DNA from: an uncultured Pelagibacteraceae bacterium
GTDB taxonomy: Bacteria; Pseudomonadota; Alphaproteobacteria; Pelagibacterales; AG-422-B15
Length of the DNA: 64,000 bases
NCBI GenBank assembly: GCA_902544065.1
Contig: CACCAS010000005.1
Location: forward strand, 46,857 to 110,856
Direction of reading: 5' to 3'
A program made the translations under genes and the position numbers. The notes beneath the pieces were generated by a model that saw nothing but the letters and a program-made list of their open reading frames with translations, was not told where the DNA came from and did not search any database. Of this stretch, positions 1-14,248 are shown piece by piece (the stretch's first letter is position 1; each line of letters opens with the position of its first letter).

Positions 1-118
1 ACTCTATAAAACTTTTAACGTCGTGTTTATAGCTTATCAGTGTATTATCACTAAGATTTCTTACTTCTTTTAAATTTCCTAGCCAGTTAGTAAATGCATC
101 TTCAATATGTTTATTCAC
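1..118 (-). CDS. xerC: Tyrosine recombinase XerC, N-terminal fragment cut by the window edge
   Basis: Reading the minus strand from a GTG at 118 gives 39 codons open to the window edge. The peptide contains WLGNLKEVRNLSDNTL followed by SYKHDVKSF, which matches the SAM-like core-binding N-terminus of XerC/XerD (the 'R-LS-nTl-aY-rDl-F' pattern). XerC with XerD resolves chromosome dimers at dif. The gene starts four bases after the transaldolase stop, so the two are probably co-transcribed. The catalytic domain lies outside the window, so XerC versus XerD cannot be settled from sequence; I favour XerC because it commonly sits beside priA in alphaproteobacteria. Confidence 0.72.
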   Translation of the reverse strand, partial: MNKHIEDAFTNWLGNLKEVRNLSDNTLISYKHDVKSFIE

Positions 119-122
119 TTAT

Positions 123-779
123 TTAAACGATTGATTGTTTTGTCTTTTTCCAATCACTAAGAAAAGCATCTAAACCTTTTTTAGTAAGAGGATGGTTGTA
201 AAGTTCCATGAGAGTGTTTGGAGGTAAAGTTACGACATCAGCTCCTATGATAGCTGACTTTATGACATGATCAGCATTCCTTACAGATGCTACTAATATT
301 TTAGTATTTAAATTTTTGTAATTTGAATAAATAGATTTTATTTGTTGAATTAATTCCATACCGTTTTCACCAATATCATCAAGCCGCCCTACAAAAGGGG
401 ATATATAGGTGGCTCCACATTTTGCGGCTAACAGTGCTTGAGCCACTGAAAAACATAGTGTGACATTAGTTTTAATTTTTCTTTTTGAAAGAGACTTACA
501 TGCTTTTAATCCATTTTCTGTTAAAGGTAACTTGATAACAATATTTTTCGATATTTTTTTGAGCTTATTTGCTTCTGCGATCATGCCTTTTGTATCAAGC
601 GCTGTAACTTCGGCACTTATTGGTCCTTTTATAATTTTAGTAATTTCCTTCAGGATTTCTAAAAAATTCTTTCCAGACTTAGCAACTAGCGACGGGTTTG
701 TCGTAATTCCATTAATCAAACCTGTTTTGTTTAGCTCTTTAATTAACTTAACATCAGCAGTATCTAAGAAGAATTCCAT
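123..779 (-). CDS. tal: Transaldolase of the small FSA/TalC subfamily
   Basis: A 218-residue single-domain (beta/alpha)8 aldolase. The N-terminus [16 protein letters not shown] and [17 protein letters not shown] are diagnostic of the fructose-6-phosphate aldolase/TalC family. The Schiff-base lysine is in NIVIKLPLT (about residue 84), and [12 protein letters not shown] is the conserved C-terminal barrel motif. The phenylalanine-type motif ([13 protein letters not shown]) resembles the transaldolase branch rather than true F6P aldolase, so transfer of dihydroxyacetone between sugar phosphates in the pentose phosphate pathway is the likelier activity. The gene is divergent from priA with only about 60 bp between them and lies just upstream of xerC. 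Confidence 0.88.
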   Translation of the reverse strand: MEFFLDTADVKLIKELNKTGLINGITTNPSLVAKSGKNFLEILKEITKIIKGPISAEVTALDTKGMIAEANKLKKISKNIVIKLPLTENGLKACKSLSKRKIKTNVTLCFSVAQALLAAKCGATYISPFVGRLDDIGENGMELIQQIKSIYSNYKNLNTKILVASVRNADHVIKSAIIGADVVTLPPNTLMELYNHPLTKKGLDAFLSDWKKTKQSIV

Positions 780-838
780 AACATTTAATATTTTTGACTG
801 ATATATTTATAACACAAATAAAGAATCAGACCAAATGT

Positions 839-2833
839 ATGTCAAAAGATCTTTTTTACGTAAATGTTTTGTTTGCGCACAATATTAGTGAAGACTTCAC
901 TTATAAACTAATAAGTAAGAGTAAGCCTAAGATAGGCTCGATTGTTCAAGCTTCTTTACGTTCGAGTCTTAAAGTAGGAGTAATTACTGTTGTTTTAGAA
1001 AATTATGAGCCAAATAAAATTAAAATAAAAGAAATTGAGAAGGTTTCTGATGCACACCGGCTTACTTCAAAAATGCTTAAATTTTTGGAATGGGTAAGTA
1101 ATTATAATGCAATACAAAGAGGTCTAGTTCTGAAAATGATATTATCTCATTCAAAAACTTACTTTGATGAAAAGAAGATTGATACACCAAGTGAAAATAT
1201 AGCTACCCAAGAAAAAATTATTGAACTTAATAGTGAGCAGAAAAGGGTAAGTGAAAAAATTTTAAAAATATCATCTAGACGAGATTACAACACAATCTTA
1301 TTAGATGGTGTCCCAGGATCGGGAAAAACTGAAGTTTATTTCAGCGTTTTAAAAAATTATTTAACTGAAAAAGAACAAATATTAATTATGTTTCCAGAAG
1401 TTTCTTTAACAAGTGATTTCGTTAAAAGAATTGAAGAAAGGTTTGGATTTACTCCTGATGTTTGGCATTCAAAGATAAGTACAAGCATGAAGACCAAAAC
1501 GTTAAAAAATATAATCAATGGAACATCAAAGATCATTGTTGGGGCAAGATCAGCACTTTTTTTGCCCTATAAGAAATTAGGCATGATCATTCTTGATGAA
1601 GAGCATGATATTTCTTACAAGCAAGAGGAGAAAGGAATTTACCATGCGAGAGATATGTCAGTAGTTAAAGCATCTATAGAAAATATCCCATTAATTTTAA
1701 CTAGTGCAACACCATCATTAGAAACAATATTTAATGTATTCAAGAAAAAATATCACAAAGTATCTATTAAAAATAAATTTTTCAGCAATGTAGAAAATAA
1801 AATAAAAATAATCGACATGCGAAAAGAAAAATTAAGAAAAGATCAATGGGTGTCTAATCCACTCAGGAATGCAATTGAAAAAACTATATCTAATCAAAGA
1901 CAGGCACTTTTATACATAAATAAAAGAGGTTATGCGCCTGTAGTCATATGCAAATCATGTGGTTATAAATTTACGTGTAAGAATTGTACAAGCTATCTTG
2001 TAGAACATATAAAAAATAAAAATTTATTATGTCATCATTGTGGACATAGTGTTAAATCATTCGGACTCAATTGTCCATCATGTGATAACGATGATCAACA
2101 ATTTATTGATTATGGTGCTGGTATAGAGAAAATTTATACTGAAATTACAAAATTATTTCCAGTTGCTAAGATATGTTTGTTTTCGAGTGATCATATAAAA
2201 TCTCAAATTGAACTTGATGAGCGTGTTCGAGAAATCAAAGAAAATAATTATAACATTATTATAGGAACACAATTAATTACTAAGGGATATCATTTTCCAC
2301 GTTTGACATGCGTTGGCATAATTGATGCCGATATGTCTCTTAGAGGAGGTGACCTAAGAGCTTCGGAAAAAACTTATCAAGCTCTTTACCAAGTTGCGGG
2401 TAGAGCAGGTAGGGCAGAATTGGAGGGATCGGTATTCATACAAACTTATTATCCAAATAATGAAACTATACAAGCATTGTCCTCATTAAATAGAGATGAA
2501 TTTTATGAAAATGAAATTAATTATCGAGTTGATAATAAGCTTCCACCTCTTGGAAAAATGGCAGCAATTATTGTTAGTGGCAATAATATTGAGAGGGTCA
2601 GAAGCCAATGCAGCATATTATATAATTCCACTCCCAAGATCCCAGAATTAGAAGTATATGGACCTGCTCCAGCACCGCTTTCCAAATTAAAAGGACATCA
2701 TCGGCAAAGGTTTTTAATACATGATAAAAAAGCCAGAAATATGCAAAAAATTGTTGAGAGTTGGTTGTCCAGGTCTAAGACACTTTCAAATGTAAATATA
2801 TCAGTTGATATCGATCCCTACAGCTTTGTATAA
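839..2833 (+). CDS. priA: Primosomal protein N' (replication restart helicase PriA)
   Basis: A 664-residue 3'-5' superfamily 2 DNA helicase that reloads the replisome at stalled forks. In order: an N-terminal 3'-end-binding domain (DLFYVNVLF at the start), Walker A GVPGSGKTEVY near residue 157, DEEH near 253, a zinc-binding insert with CKSCGYKFTCKNC and CHHCG...CPSC (about 370-415), then GTQLITKGYHFP and QVAGRAGRA of the second RecA fold. The reading frame stays open upstream to an ATG at 794, but homologues start at MSKDLFYV, so I use the ATG at 839. It sits between the divergent transaldolase and the atp operon. Confidence 0.95.
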   Translation: MSKDLFYVNVLFAHNISEDFTYKLISKSKPKIGSIVQASLRSSLKVGVITVVLENYEPNKIKIKEIEKVSDAHRLTSKMLKFLEWVSNYNAIQRGLVLKMILSHSKTYFDEKKIDTPSENIATQEKIIELNSEQKRVSEKILKISSRRDYNTILLDGVPGSGKTEVYFSVLKNYLTEKEQILIMFPEVSLTSDFVKRIEERFGFTPDVWHSKISTSMKTKTLKNIINGTSKIIVGARSALFLPYKKLGMIILDEEHDISYKQEEKGIYHARDMSVVKASIENIPLILTSATPSLETIFNVFKKKYHKVSIKNKFFSNVENKIKIIDMRKEKLRKDQWVSNPLRNAIEKTISNQRQALLYINKRGYAPVVICKSCGYKFTCKNCTSYLVEHIKNKNLLCHHCGHSVKSFGLNCPSCDNDDQQFIDYGAGIEKIYTEITKLFPVAKICLFSSDHIKSQIELDERVREIKENNYNIIIGTQLITKGYHFPRLTCVGIIDADMSLRGGDLRASEKTYQALYQVAGRAGRAELEGSVFIQTYYPNNETIQALSSLNRDEFYENEINYRVDNKLPPLGKMAAIIVSGNNIERVRSQCSILYNSTPKIPELEVYGPAPAPLSKLKGHHRQRFLIHDKKARNMQKIVESWLSRSKTLSNVNISVDIDPYSFV

Positions 2834-2840
2834 TTAGTTC

Positions 2841-2855
2841 GGAATGCGACATTCC
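2841..2855 (+). other. Small perfect inverted repeat between priA and atpH
   Basis: GGAATG-CGA-CATTCC is a perfect 6-bp stem with a 3-nt loop, eight bases after the priA stop. No T-tract follows, so it is not a convincing Rho-independent terminator. It may be an mRNA end stabiliser for priA or part of the atp leader. Confidence 0.35.
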
Positions 2856-2919
2856 AATGCTTGAAAAAAGTAAGAGTTAATGGTACGCAATGACTGAAAT
2901 TTCAAAGATTTAATGGATA

Positions 2920-3480
2920 ATGTCAAAAGTTAATACTTACCAGATAGCAGCTGTTGACCGGTATGCTAACGCGTTGTTTCAGTTGGCCAAAGAGGCTAAA
3001 GTATTAGACTCAGTATCTAATGAATTAATAAAGATTAAGGAAATTTTACAAGAAGATCAAGAAGTTCTATCTGTCATATTAAACCCTTCAATAAGCAAAT
3101 CAAATAAAATAAAACTTTTTGAAACTATCGCAGAAAAAATTGAATTATCAAAACTTGTATCAAATTTCATTGGCGTCATTGTTAAAAAAAATCGTGTCAA
3201 TTATCTCTTAGAAATTGTAGGAACATTTGAGAACTTATTAGCTTCACTAAAAGGTGAAAGAGTAGCAACTGTATCTTCTGCTTATGCGCTAACTGATGCC
3301 CAGTTAGCTGATATCAGTTCAAAGTTAAAAGATAAATTTAACGCTGACTTCAATATACAATTAAATATCGAGCCAGAATTAATCGGTGGATTAAAAATTC
3401 AAGTTGGCAGTCAAATGATTGACAGCAGTATTAAAAACCAATTACAACTATTAAAAGAAAAAATGAAAGAGGTCGCTTAA
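2920..3480 (+). CDS. atpH: ATP synthase F1 subunit delta
   Basis: A 186-residue OSCP/delta subunit that links the F1 head to the peripheral stalk. The N-terminus has the family pattern VDRYANALFQLAKEAK, and the C-terminal region has the conserved PELIGGLKIQVGSQMIDSSIKNQL block. It is the first gene of a five-gene F1 cluster, atpHAGDC, without the F0 genes. This split of F1 and F0 operons is the usual arrangement in alphaproteobacteria. Its stop codon is immediately followed by the atpA start, so translational coupling is likely. Confidence 0.95.
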   Translation: MSKVNTYQIAAVDRYANALFQLAKEAKVLDSVSNELIKIKEILQEDQEVLSVILNPSISKSNKIKLFETIAEKIELSKLVSNFIGVIVKKNRVNYLLEIVGTFENLLASLKGERVATVSSAYALTDAQLADISSKLKDKFNADFNIQLNIEPELIGGLKIQVGSQMIDSSIKNQLQLLKEKMKEVA

Positions 3481-5007
3481 ATGGATATACAACCTTCAGA
3501 AATATCAAAAATCTTAAAAGAAGAAATTAAAAACTTTGGTTCTGATTCTGAAATCAGTGAAGTTGGACAGGTATTATCAATCGGAGATGGAATTGCAAGA
3601 ATATATGGATTAGATAATGTTCAAGCTGGTGAAATGGTTCTCTTTGACGATGGAACTAAGGGAATGGCTTTGAATCTTGAAGATGATAATGTTGGTGTAG
3701 TTTTATTTGGAAGTGATGCAAATATTAAAGAGGGAGACACTGTTAAGCGAACTAATGCAATTGTTGATGTACCAGTAGGTAAGGAACTGCTAGGTAGAGT
3801 AGTTGATGCGTTAGGAAATCCGATAGATGGAAAAGGTAACATTGACTCAGAAAATAGAAGTAGAATTGAAGTAAAAGCTCCAGGAATTATTCCAAGAAAA
3901 TCAGTGTCAGAACCAATGCAGACAGGTTTAAAAGCTATTGATAGTCTTATACCTGTTGGAAGAGGTCAAAGAGAATTAATTATTGGAGACAGGCAAACAG
4001 GAAAAACTGCTATTGCAATTGATACCATAATAAATCAGAAAACAATAAATGCATCAGATGATGAATCAAAAAAACTGTATTGTATATATGTGGGTATCGG
4101 ACAAAAAAGATCCTCAATCGCTCAGACTGTAAAGACTTTGGAGGACGCAGGAGCAATGGAGTATACAACTGTTGTAGCCGCAACCGCAAGTGATGCAGCT
4201 CCACTTCAATTCCTTGCACCATATACTGGCTGTTCTATGGGTGAATATTTTAGGGACAATGGCATGCATGCTCTAATCATTTATGATGATCTTTCAAAGC
4301 AAGCAGTTGCTTACCGTCAAATGTCACTTTTACTTAGAAGACCCCCTGGACGTGAAGCATTTCCTGGTGACGTTTTCTATCTTCACAGTAGATTACTTGA
4401 ACGAGCTGCAAAATTAAATGATGAAAGTGGCGGAGGTTCTCTAACTGCATTGCCGGTAATTGAGACACAGGCCAATGATGTGAGTGCCTTCATTCCAACC
4501 AATGTTATTTCAATAACTGATGGACAAATTTTCTTAGAAACAGAACTATTCAACCAAGGAATACGTCCTGCAGTGAATGTGGGACTAAGTGTTTCTCGTG
4601 TTGGTTCTGCTGCTCAAACAAAAGCAATGAAAAAGGTGGCTGGTTCGATTAAATTGGAGCTTGCTCAATATCGCGAAATGGCAGCATTTGCCCAGTTTGG
4701 ATCAGACCTTGATGCATCAACTCAAAAATTATTGAATCGAGGCTCTAAATTAACTGAGCTCTTAAAACAAAATCAATATTCGCCTATGACGATTGCTGAA
4801 CAGGTTGTTTCAATTTTTACGGGTGTCAATGGTTACCTCGATGACTTAGAACTGAATTTAATTAAAGATTTTGAAAAGGATCTATTTGAACTCATTAAAT
4901 CTTCACATGGAGATATAATTGAAGCAATTAATAACTCAGGTAATCTTGAGGATGATATTGCTTCAAAGTTAAGTACTATCATCGAAGAATTCAAAAAAAA
5001 CAGATAG
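3481..5007 (+). CDS. atpA: ATP synthase F1 subunit alpha
   Basis: A 508-residue non-catalytic nucleotide-binding subunit of the F1 hexamer. The P-loop [11 protein letters not shown] lies near residue 168, followed by YVGIGQKRS, the [25 protein letters not shown] block and the ATPase alpha/beta signature [10 protein letters not shown]. Length and all motifs are normal. It is translated directly after atpH with no spacer and is followed 11 bases later by atpG. No unusual substitution was noticed in the nucleotide-binding motifs. Confidence 0.98.
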   Translation: MDIQPSEISKILKEEIKNFGSDSEISEVGQVLSIGDGIARIYGLDNVQAGEMVLFDDGTKGMALNLEDDNVGVVLFGSDANIKEGDTVKRTNAIVDVPVGKELLGRVVDALGNPIDGKGNIDSENRSRIEVKAPGIIPRKSVSEPMQTGLKAIDSLIPVGRGQRELIIGDRQTGKTAIAIDTIINQKTINASDDESKKLYCIYVGIGQKRSSIAQTVKTLEDAGAMEYTTVVAATASDAAPLQFLAPYTGCSMGEYFRDNGMHALIIYDDLSKQAVAYRQMSLLLRRPPGREAFPGDVFYLHSRLLERAAKLNDESGGGSLTALPVIETQANDVSAFIPTNVISITDGQIFLETELFNQGIRPAVNVGLSVSRVGSAAQTKAMKKVAGSIKLELAQYREMAAFAQFGSDLDASTQKLLNRGSKLTELLKQNQYSPMTIAEQVVSIFTGVNGYLDDLELNLIKDFEKDLFELIKSSHGDIIEAINNSGNLEDDIASKLSTIIEEFKKNR

Positions 5008-5018
5008 AGTAAACAAAA

Positions 5019-7342
<2,324 letters not shown>

Positions 7343-7344
7343 AA

Positions 7345-7608
7345 GTGTCTGATTCATTTAATTTTAGTGTTGTTACGCCTGAGCAGATCTACCTAGATGG
7401 AGAAGCATCTATGGTGGTAGTCCCAGGTATAGAGGGTGATATTGGCTTTTTAGCTAATCACGCCAATATAATAACTTCACTCAGACCAGGCACAATTGTT
7501 GTTACTTCAGATAAAGATACAAATTCTTTTAATGTAGAAAAAGGATTTGTAAAATTCTCAGAAAATAAGTTGCTTGTAGTAGCTGAAGGAATTGTAAGCG
7601 AGCAGTAA
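7345..7608 (+). CDS. atpC: ATP synthase F1 subunit epsilon, short form
   Basis: An 87-residue protein starting with GTG two bases after the atpD stop. It covers only the N-terminal beta-sandwich domain of epsilon (FSVVTPEQIYLDGEASMVVVPG, IGFLANHANIITSLRPG, and the end KLLVVAEGIVSE). The C-terminal helical hairpin present in the usual roughly 130-residue subunits is missing. In the family that hairpin is the part that can inhibit ATP hydrolysis, so regulation by epsilon is probably absent here. Short epsilon forms are known in some alphaproteobacteria, so this is unlikely to be a sequencing truncation: the stop is followed directly by a hairpin and the opposing gene. Confidence 0.92.
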   Translation: MSDSFNFSVVTPEQIYLDGEASMVVVPGIEGDIGFLANHANIITSLRPGTIVVTSDKDTNSFNVEKGFVKFSENKLLVVAEGIVSEQ

Positions 7609-7612
7609 AGTC

Positions 7613-7630
7613 AATAATTACTTAATTATT
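7613..7630. terminator. AT-only hairpin between convergent atpC and rppH
   Basis: AATAATTA-CT-TAATTATT is a perfect 8-bp stem made only of A-T pairs, placed between the convergent atpC and rppH genes and overlapping the rppH stop codon. Position suggests a bidirectional transcription end, but the stem is weak and there is no uninterrupted T-run, so the call is tentative. Confidence 0.35.
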
Positions 7631-8119
7631 CTTATTTAATTCATCCACCATTTCAGACACCACGCTGGCATATAGTTTTTTTTTAAAAGGGACTATTAAT
7701 TCCATCATTTTCTTCGAAGAAGTCCATTTCCATTTTTTAAACTCAGGCTTTTTCGTTTGTATATTAATTTCACTGTCCTTACCTTTAAAATGAATCAAAA
7801 ACCATTTTTGCTTTTGCCCTATAAACTTTCCACCCCATAATTTTTTCTGTAAATAAATAGGCAGTTTATAGTAATGCCATGTTTTAGTTTCATAGAGTAT
7901 TTCAAAGTTTTTTTTGATTCCAGTTTCCTCATACATCTCTCGTATAACAGCATCAACAGTTTTTTCTCCCTTATCAATACCTCCCTGAGGCATCTGCCAG
8001 GCCGATTTATCTTTTTCAAATCTTTGTCCAATAAATATTTCTTTATTTTTATTAATAATCATCATACCTACACCTCTTCGGTATTTTACTTTAAGTAGGC
8101 CAGGTTTATATTTGTTCAT
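7622..8119 (-). CDS. rppH: RNA pyrophosphohydrolase RppH (Nudix)
   Basis: A 165-residue Nudix hydrolase. The Nudix box is complete: GGIDKGEKTVDAVIREMYEE followed by TG (GX5EX7REXXEEXG). The N-terminus KYRRGVGMMIINKNKEIFIGQR and the downstream TWHYYKLP, KKLWGGKFIGQKQKWFL and PEFKKWKW blocks match RppH/IalA rather than other Nudix enzymes. RppH removes pyrophosphate from 5' triphosphate mRNA ends and starts 5'-end-dependent decay. It is the last gene of the minus-strand run beginning at rplU or ctpA. Confidence 0.93.
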   Translation of the reverse strand: MNKYKPGLLKVKYRRGVGMMIINKNKEIFIGQRFEKDKSAWQMPQGGIDKGEKTVDAVIREMYEETGIKKNFEILYETKTWHYYKLPIYLQKKLWGGKFIGQKQKWFLIHFKGKDSEINIQTKKPEFKKWKWTSSKKMMELIVPFKKKLYASVVSEMVDELNKNN

Positions 8120-8132
8120 TAAATTTGTGACT

Positions 8133-9284
8133 TTACTCTATAACACTGTCTTTGTTTAAGAGGTCTAAGGCGTAATCAAGTTGATTATCTTGTTCGTTAT
8201 CATCTTCATTATAAATAAATTCAACATCTATATCTGGCGTTATACCAACTTTATGAATTGAGTCCCCGGAGGGTGTATAATATAAAGCTGTAGTCATACG
8301 AATTGCACTTAAATCTTTTAGAGGAAAAATTGTTTGAACTGATCCCTTGCCATAAGATTGCTCACCAATAATAATTGCTCTTTTATGATCTTGTAGGGCT
8401 CCAGCAACAATTTCTGATGCAGAGGCAGATCCTTGATTAATTAAAACTATGATAGGTTTACCACTTGCAATATCTCCACCAGATGCAGTAAACCTTGAGA
8501 TATCATTTTTATCTCTTCCCTTTATAGAAACGATCTCACCCGATCTTAAAAAATTATTTGTGACTTTAGCAGATTGATCTAATAGTCCTCCAGGATTATT
8601 TCTTAAATCTAGAATAAACCCCTCAATATTTTCACTTCCTATACTAGCGGTTAATTCTTTTATGGCATTCTTTATCCCTTTATCTGCCTGTTCACTGAAT
8701 GAGATCAGTCTGATATAGCCTATGTTTCCTTCCGGCCGAAATTTTACTGCTTGAACTGTAATAATTGCCCGTTTTAAGTCAATATTTAGAGGATCCTCTT
8801 CACCGATTCTAACAACGGTGATAGTAAGAGACTTCCCGACAGGTCCTCTTAAAAGTTCAACAGCTTCAGCAAGAGTTAATCCAAGAACATCGACGTCATC
8901 AATATGCGTAATGTAATCACCAGGCCTTACGCCAGCATTTGCTGCCGGTGTATCATCTATGGGTGAAATAACTTTGACATAACCATTTTCCATAGTTACC
9001 TCAATACCAAGTCCACCAAATTTACCTTTGGTTTCTTCCTGCATGTCAGAATATATTTCTGAAGCCATATAACTTGAGAAGGGATCAAGCGATTGAAGCA
9101 TTCCATTGATGGCATATTCAATTACTTCTTCATCATTGACCTCTTCAACATAATCCTGTTTTATAATTTCAAACACATCACCAAAGACCTCTAATTTTTT
9201 GTAAAGATCCTGATTGTTTGCTGATAAATAATTAAAACCAAAAAAAGAAGATATAAAGAAAATAAAAGTAAAAAATAGTTTCAT
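8133..9284 (-). CDS. ctpA: Carboxy-terminal processing protease CtpA (S41)
   Basis: A 383-residue periplasmic serine protease of family S41. An N-terminal hydrophobic segment (about residues 3-21) looks like a signal peptide or anchor. A PDZ domain follows, with FGGLGIEVTMENGYVKV and PGDYITHIDDVDVLGLTL. The protease core has GYIRLISFSE, LRNNPGGLLDQ, the nucleophile serine in GSASASEIVAGAL (near residue 289) and the general-base lysine in SYGKGSVQ (near 313). In alphaproteobacteria ctpA usually follows rlmH and a murein hydrolase activator gene; the activator gene is absent here. Confidence 0.94.
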   Translation of the reverse strand: MKLFFTFIFFISSFFGFNYLSANNQDLYKKLEVFGDVFEIIKQDYVEEVNDEEVIEYAINGMLQSLDPFSSYMASEIYSDMQEETKGKFGGLGIEVTMENGYVKVISPIDDTPAANAGVRPGDYITHIDDVDVLGLTLAEAVELLRGPVGKSLTITVVRIGEEDPLNIDLKRAIITVQAVKFRPEGNIGYIRLISFSEQADKGIKNAIKELTASIGSENIEGFILDLRNNPGGLLDQSAKVTNNFLRSGEIVSIKGRDKNDISRFTASGGDIASGKPIIVLINQGSASASEIVAGALQDHKRAIIIGEQSYGKGSVQTIFPLKDLSAIRMTTALYYTPSGDSIHKVGITPDIDVEFIYNEDDNEQDNQLDYALDLLNKDSVIE

Positions 9285-9285
9285 T

Positions 9286-9723
9286 CTATGCTCTGTGATA
9301 AGGATGATTAATTTTAATAGTAACAGATCTATAAATTTGTTCTAATAAAATAATAGCGGCAAAAGAGTGTGTAAGTGTCATTTTACTCAGTGATATTCGT
9401 TTATTGCACAGATTATTTATCTCCTTACTAAATCCGTCAGTCCCTCCAATTATAAACAATATTTTACTAAAGGAGGTTTCAAATAATAAATTTTTGAATT
9501 TGTCAGTTGTAACTACTTCACCTTTTTCATCAAGCAATATTATTGCTTCGGTCCCTTTTTTTAATTTTATTTTCTTTATTAGAGATTTGTCATTAACTTT
9601 TTCAGTTTTAACTTTAGTTATAAGATTATTAGAAATTTTTATAATACGATTTAGATACATTTTAAAAAGAAACTCTTCTTGCTCAAATTTAAATTTATCA
9701 TGATATAAAATCTCAATGTCCAT
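9286..9723 (-). CDS. rlmH: 23S rRNA (pseudouridine1915-N3)-methyltransferase RlmH
   Basis: A 145-residue SPOUT methyltransferase. The family signature is clear: LFIIGGTDGFSKEI (the SAM-binding trefoil knot glycine motif), then LSKMTLTHSFAAIILLEQIY and SVTI...HPYHRA at the C-terminus. RlmH methylates pseudouridine 1915 in helix 69 of 23S rRNA on 70S ribosomes. Its place next to rsfS and nadD is the standard bacterial arrangement. Ends one base before the ctpA start region, so the genes are probably co-translated. Confidence 0.95.
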   Translation of the reverse strand: MDIEILYHDKFKFEQEEFLFKMYLNRIIKISNNLITKVKTEKVNDKSLIKKIKLKKGTEAIILLDEKGEVVTTDKFKNLLFETSFSKILFIIGGTDGFSKEINNLCNKRISLSKMTLTHSFAAIILLEQIYRSVTIKINHPYHRA

Positions 9724-9736
9724 GATATTACATCTA

Positions 9737-10060
9737 TTATTCTATTTCTGTTGACCACATATTTTCAAGGTTGTAAAATTTCCTAATCTCATCTTTAAAT
9801 AAATGCACTATTACATCTCCACTATCAATAACGACCCAACCACTATCATTACTTCCCTCAATAGAAGGATTTTTTATATTTAATTTCTTTAATTTTTTAT
9901 TAACTGATTGTGAAATCGAATTAATATGCCGATTGGAGGTTCCTGTTGCAAATACTAGATAGTCAGCTAGTGATGTTTTTTTTGAAATATTAATTGAAAC
10001 TATATCTGAAGCTTTACTGTCTTCTAATTCGTTAAGAATATCTCTTAGTATACTAGTCAA
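9737..10060 (-). CDS. rsfS: Ribosomal silencing factor RsfS
   Basis: About 107 residues from a TTG at 10060. The RsfS core is complete: LEDSKASDIVSINISKKTSL, DYLVFATGTSNRHINSIS, EGSNDSGWVVIDSGDVIVHL and KFYNLENMW. RsfS binds L14 and blocks subunit joining when nutrients are low. The frame is open upstream to 10159, overlapping nadD by over 100 bases. I choose the TTG because it is preceded by a TAGG element, overlaps the nadD stop by only a few bases and puts the first residues where homologues begin. An ATG at 10093 is the alternative. Confidence 0.88.
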   Translation of the reverse strand: MTSILRDILNELEDSKASDIVSINISKKTSLADYLVFATGTSNRHINSISQSVNKKLKKLNIKNPSIEGSNDSGWVVIDSGDVIVHLFKDEIRKFYNLENMWSTEIE

Positions 10061-10613
10061 TTTTAGACCTAATTTCTGTCGACGAAACATTTTCATCAAA
10101 ATCTTTGATAAATGTCCAGCAAGGTACTTCGTTAAATATTGAGCTTCCGGATAGTTCATCTACTCGATATTTTTCAAATGTTTTGGCCGCTTTAGAGTTT
10201 AGTGATTGATATTCATTATCTTGTCGATTGAATACAGCAATAGGCATTTGATTAAATATATTCTCGTATTCTTTCCATTCATGCATTTCATTAAGTGAGT
10301 CGCTTCCCATAAGAAAAATGAAAGTATATTTTGAAAATTTTTCTTTTAAATATTTAAGATTATCTATGAGATAGTTAGAATTTGTCTCATCTTCATAATA
10401 TTTGAATTTAATATTCTCATTTTTGATGATTTCATCAATTTTACTTTTGCGCTCATTCAATGAAATATAATCTGAGGAGTTTTTTAATGGATTGACCTTA
10501 GTTATAAGCCACCAAACTTCGTTCAAACTAAAAGTTCTTAATGCTCGATTTGATATTTCTAAATGACCTTTGTGTGGAGGATTGAATGAACTACCTAAAA
10601 TTCCTACTTTCAT
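10053..10613 (-). CDS. nadD: Nicotinate-nucleotide adenylyltransferase NadD
   Basis: A 186-residue nucleotidyltransferase. VGILGSSFNPPHKGHLEIS contains the HxGH-type adenylyl-transfer motif, and SSTEIRSKI near the C-terminus is the second conserved ATP-binding motif. FIFLMGSDSLNEMHEWKEY is the NadD substrate segment. It converts nicotinate mononucleotide and ATP to deamido-NAD. Start immediately follows the proA stop, and the end overlaps rsfS. Confidence 0.95.
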   Translation of the reverse strand: MKVGILGSSFNPPHKGHLEISNRALRTFSLNEVWWLITKVNPLKNSSDYISLNERKSKIDEIIKNENIKFKYYEDETNSNYLIDNLKYLKEKFSKYTFIFLMGSDSLNEMHEWKEYENIFNQMPIAVFNRQDNEYQSLNSKAAKTFEKYRVDELSGSSIFNEVPCWTFIKDFDENVSSTEIRSKID

Positions 10614-11866
10614 TTATGGTCTTACCTGCCCACTTCCACGAACAATATATTTATAGGTTGTCAAACCTTCAAGCCCCACGGGACCTCTTGCATGCAACTT
10701 GCCTGTTGCTATTCCAATTTCTGCACCAAGGCCAAATTCTCCACCATCGGCAAACTGAGTAGACGCATTATGCATGACAATCGCACTACCTACTGAGTTT
10801 AAAAATTTTTCAACATTATTTTCATTTTCGGAAATTATGCTTTCTGTATGTCCTGATCCATATTTAGCTATATGATCAATTGCTTCATCGACATCCTTTA
10901 CAATTTTGATAGATATAATTGCATCAAGATATTCAGTTTCCCAATCAATTTCAGTCGCTTCTTTTACTTTATCGGAATAATTCATGCACATGCTATCACC
11001 TCTCACTTCACAACCACCTTTTATGAGAGTTTCTATTATTTTACCTAAATGACTATCAATGCACTTTTCATCTACAAGAACTGTTTCAGCGGCACCACAA
11101 ATACCAGTTCTTCTTAATTTTGCATTTTCTACAATTTTACTTGCAACATCTGGATCGGATGTGCCATCAATATAAATATGACATATGCCATCAAGATGAC
11201 CAATAACTGGAATTTTTGCAGTATCCTGAACTTTTTTGACTAAACCTTTACCTCCTCTAGGGACAATTACATCAATATATTTATCCATTTTAGATAGCAT
11301 ATAATCAACAGCCGCTCTGTCGGTTGTATTTACATACTGTACTATATTTTCACTTACAGATTTTGATTGCATAGCTTTTTGCATTGAGTTGACCATGGCT
11401 GTATTTGTATTGAAGCACTCAGAACCACCTCTGAGAATTACACTATTCCCTGCTTTTAGGCATAGTACAGTAGCGTCAATTGTTACATTTGGTCTGCTTT
11501 CATATATAATCCCAATAACTCCAAGTGGAACAGATATTCTTTCAACAATCATTCCGTTAGGTCTTTCATTGGTAAATAAAATATTTCCAGTAGGGTCATC
11601 AAGAGAAATCACATTTTTTATTGACTCTAAAATACCCTCAAACCTTTGATCATCAAGCATCAAGCGATCAATCATTGCATTGGATAATTTATTTTGAGAT
11701 TCTTCGATGTCTAGTTTATTAGCTTTAAGAATTAGATCTTTACTGTTTTTTAAAGATTCTATGATAGCTTTTAAAAGTTCATTCTTTTCATGCTTACTCA
11801 AGGATTTAATTTCTTGAGAGGCAACAACGCTTTCTTTTCCTAAATTATCTAGTTCATTTTCAAGAC

Positions 11867-11870
<4 letters not shown>
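10614..11870 (-). CDS. proA: Gamma-glutamyl phosphate reductase
   Basis: A 418-residue NADPH-dependent reductase of the aldehyde dehydrogenase superfamily, second step of proline synthesis. ERISVPLGVIGIIYESRPNV is the hallmark motif, the catalytic cysteine is in RRTGICGAAETVLV, and the C-terminus has the GPVGLEGLTTYKYIVRGSG block. It overlaps the proB stop by four bases (ATGA type) and abuts nadD, so the proline genes are embedded in the obg-proB-proA-nadD-rsfS-rlmH run that is common in alphaproteobacteria. Confidence 0.96.
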
Positions 11871-14246
<2,376 letters not shown>

Positions 14247-14248
14247 TC

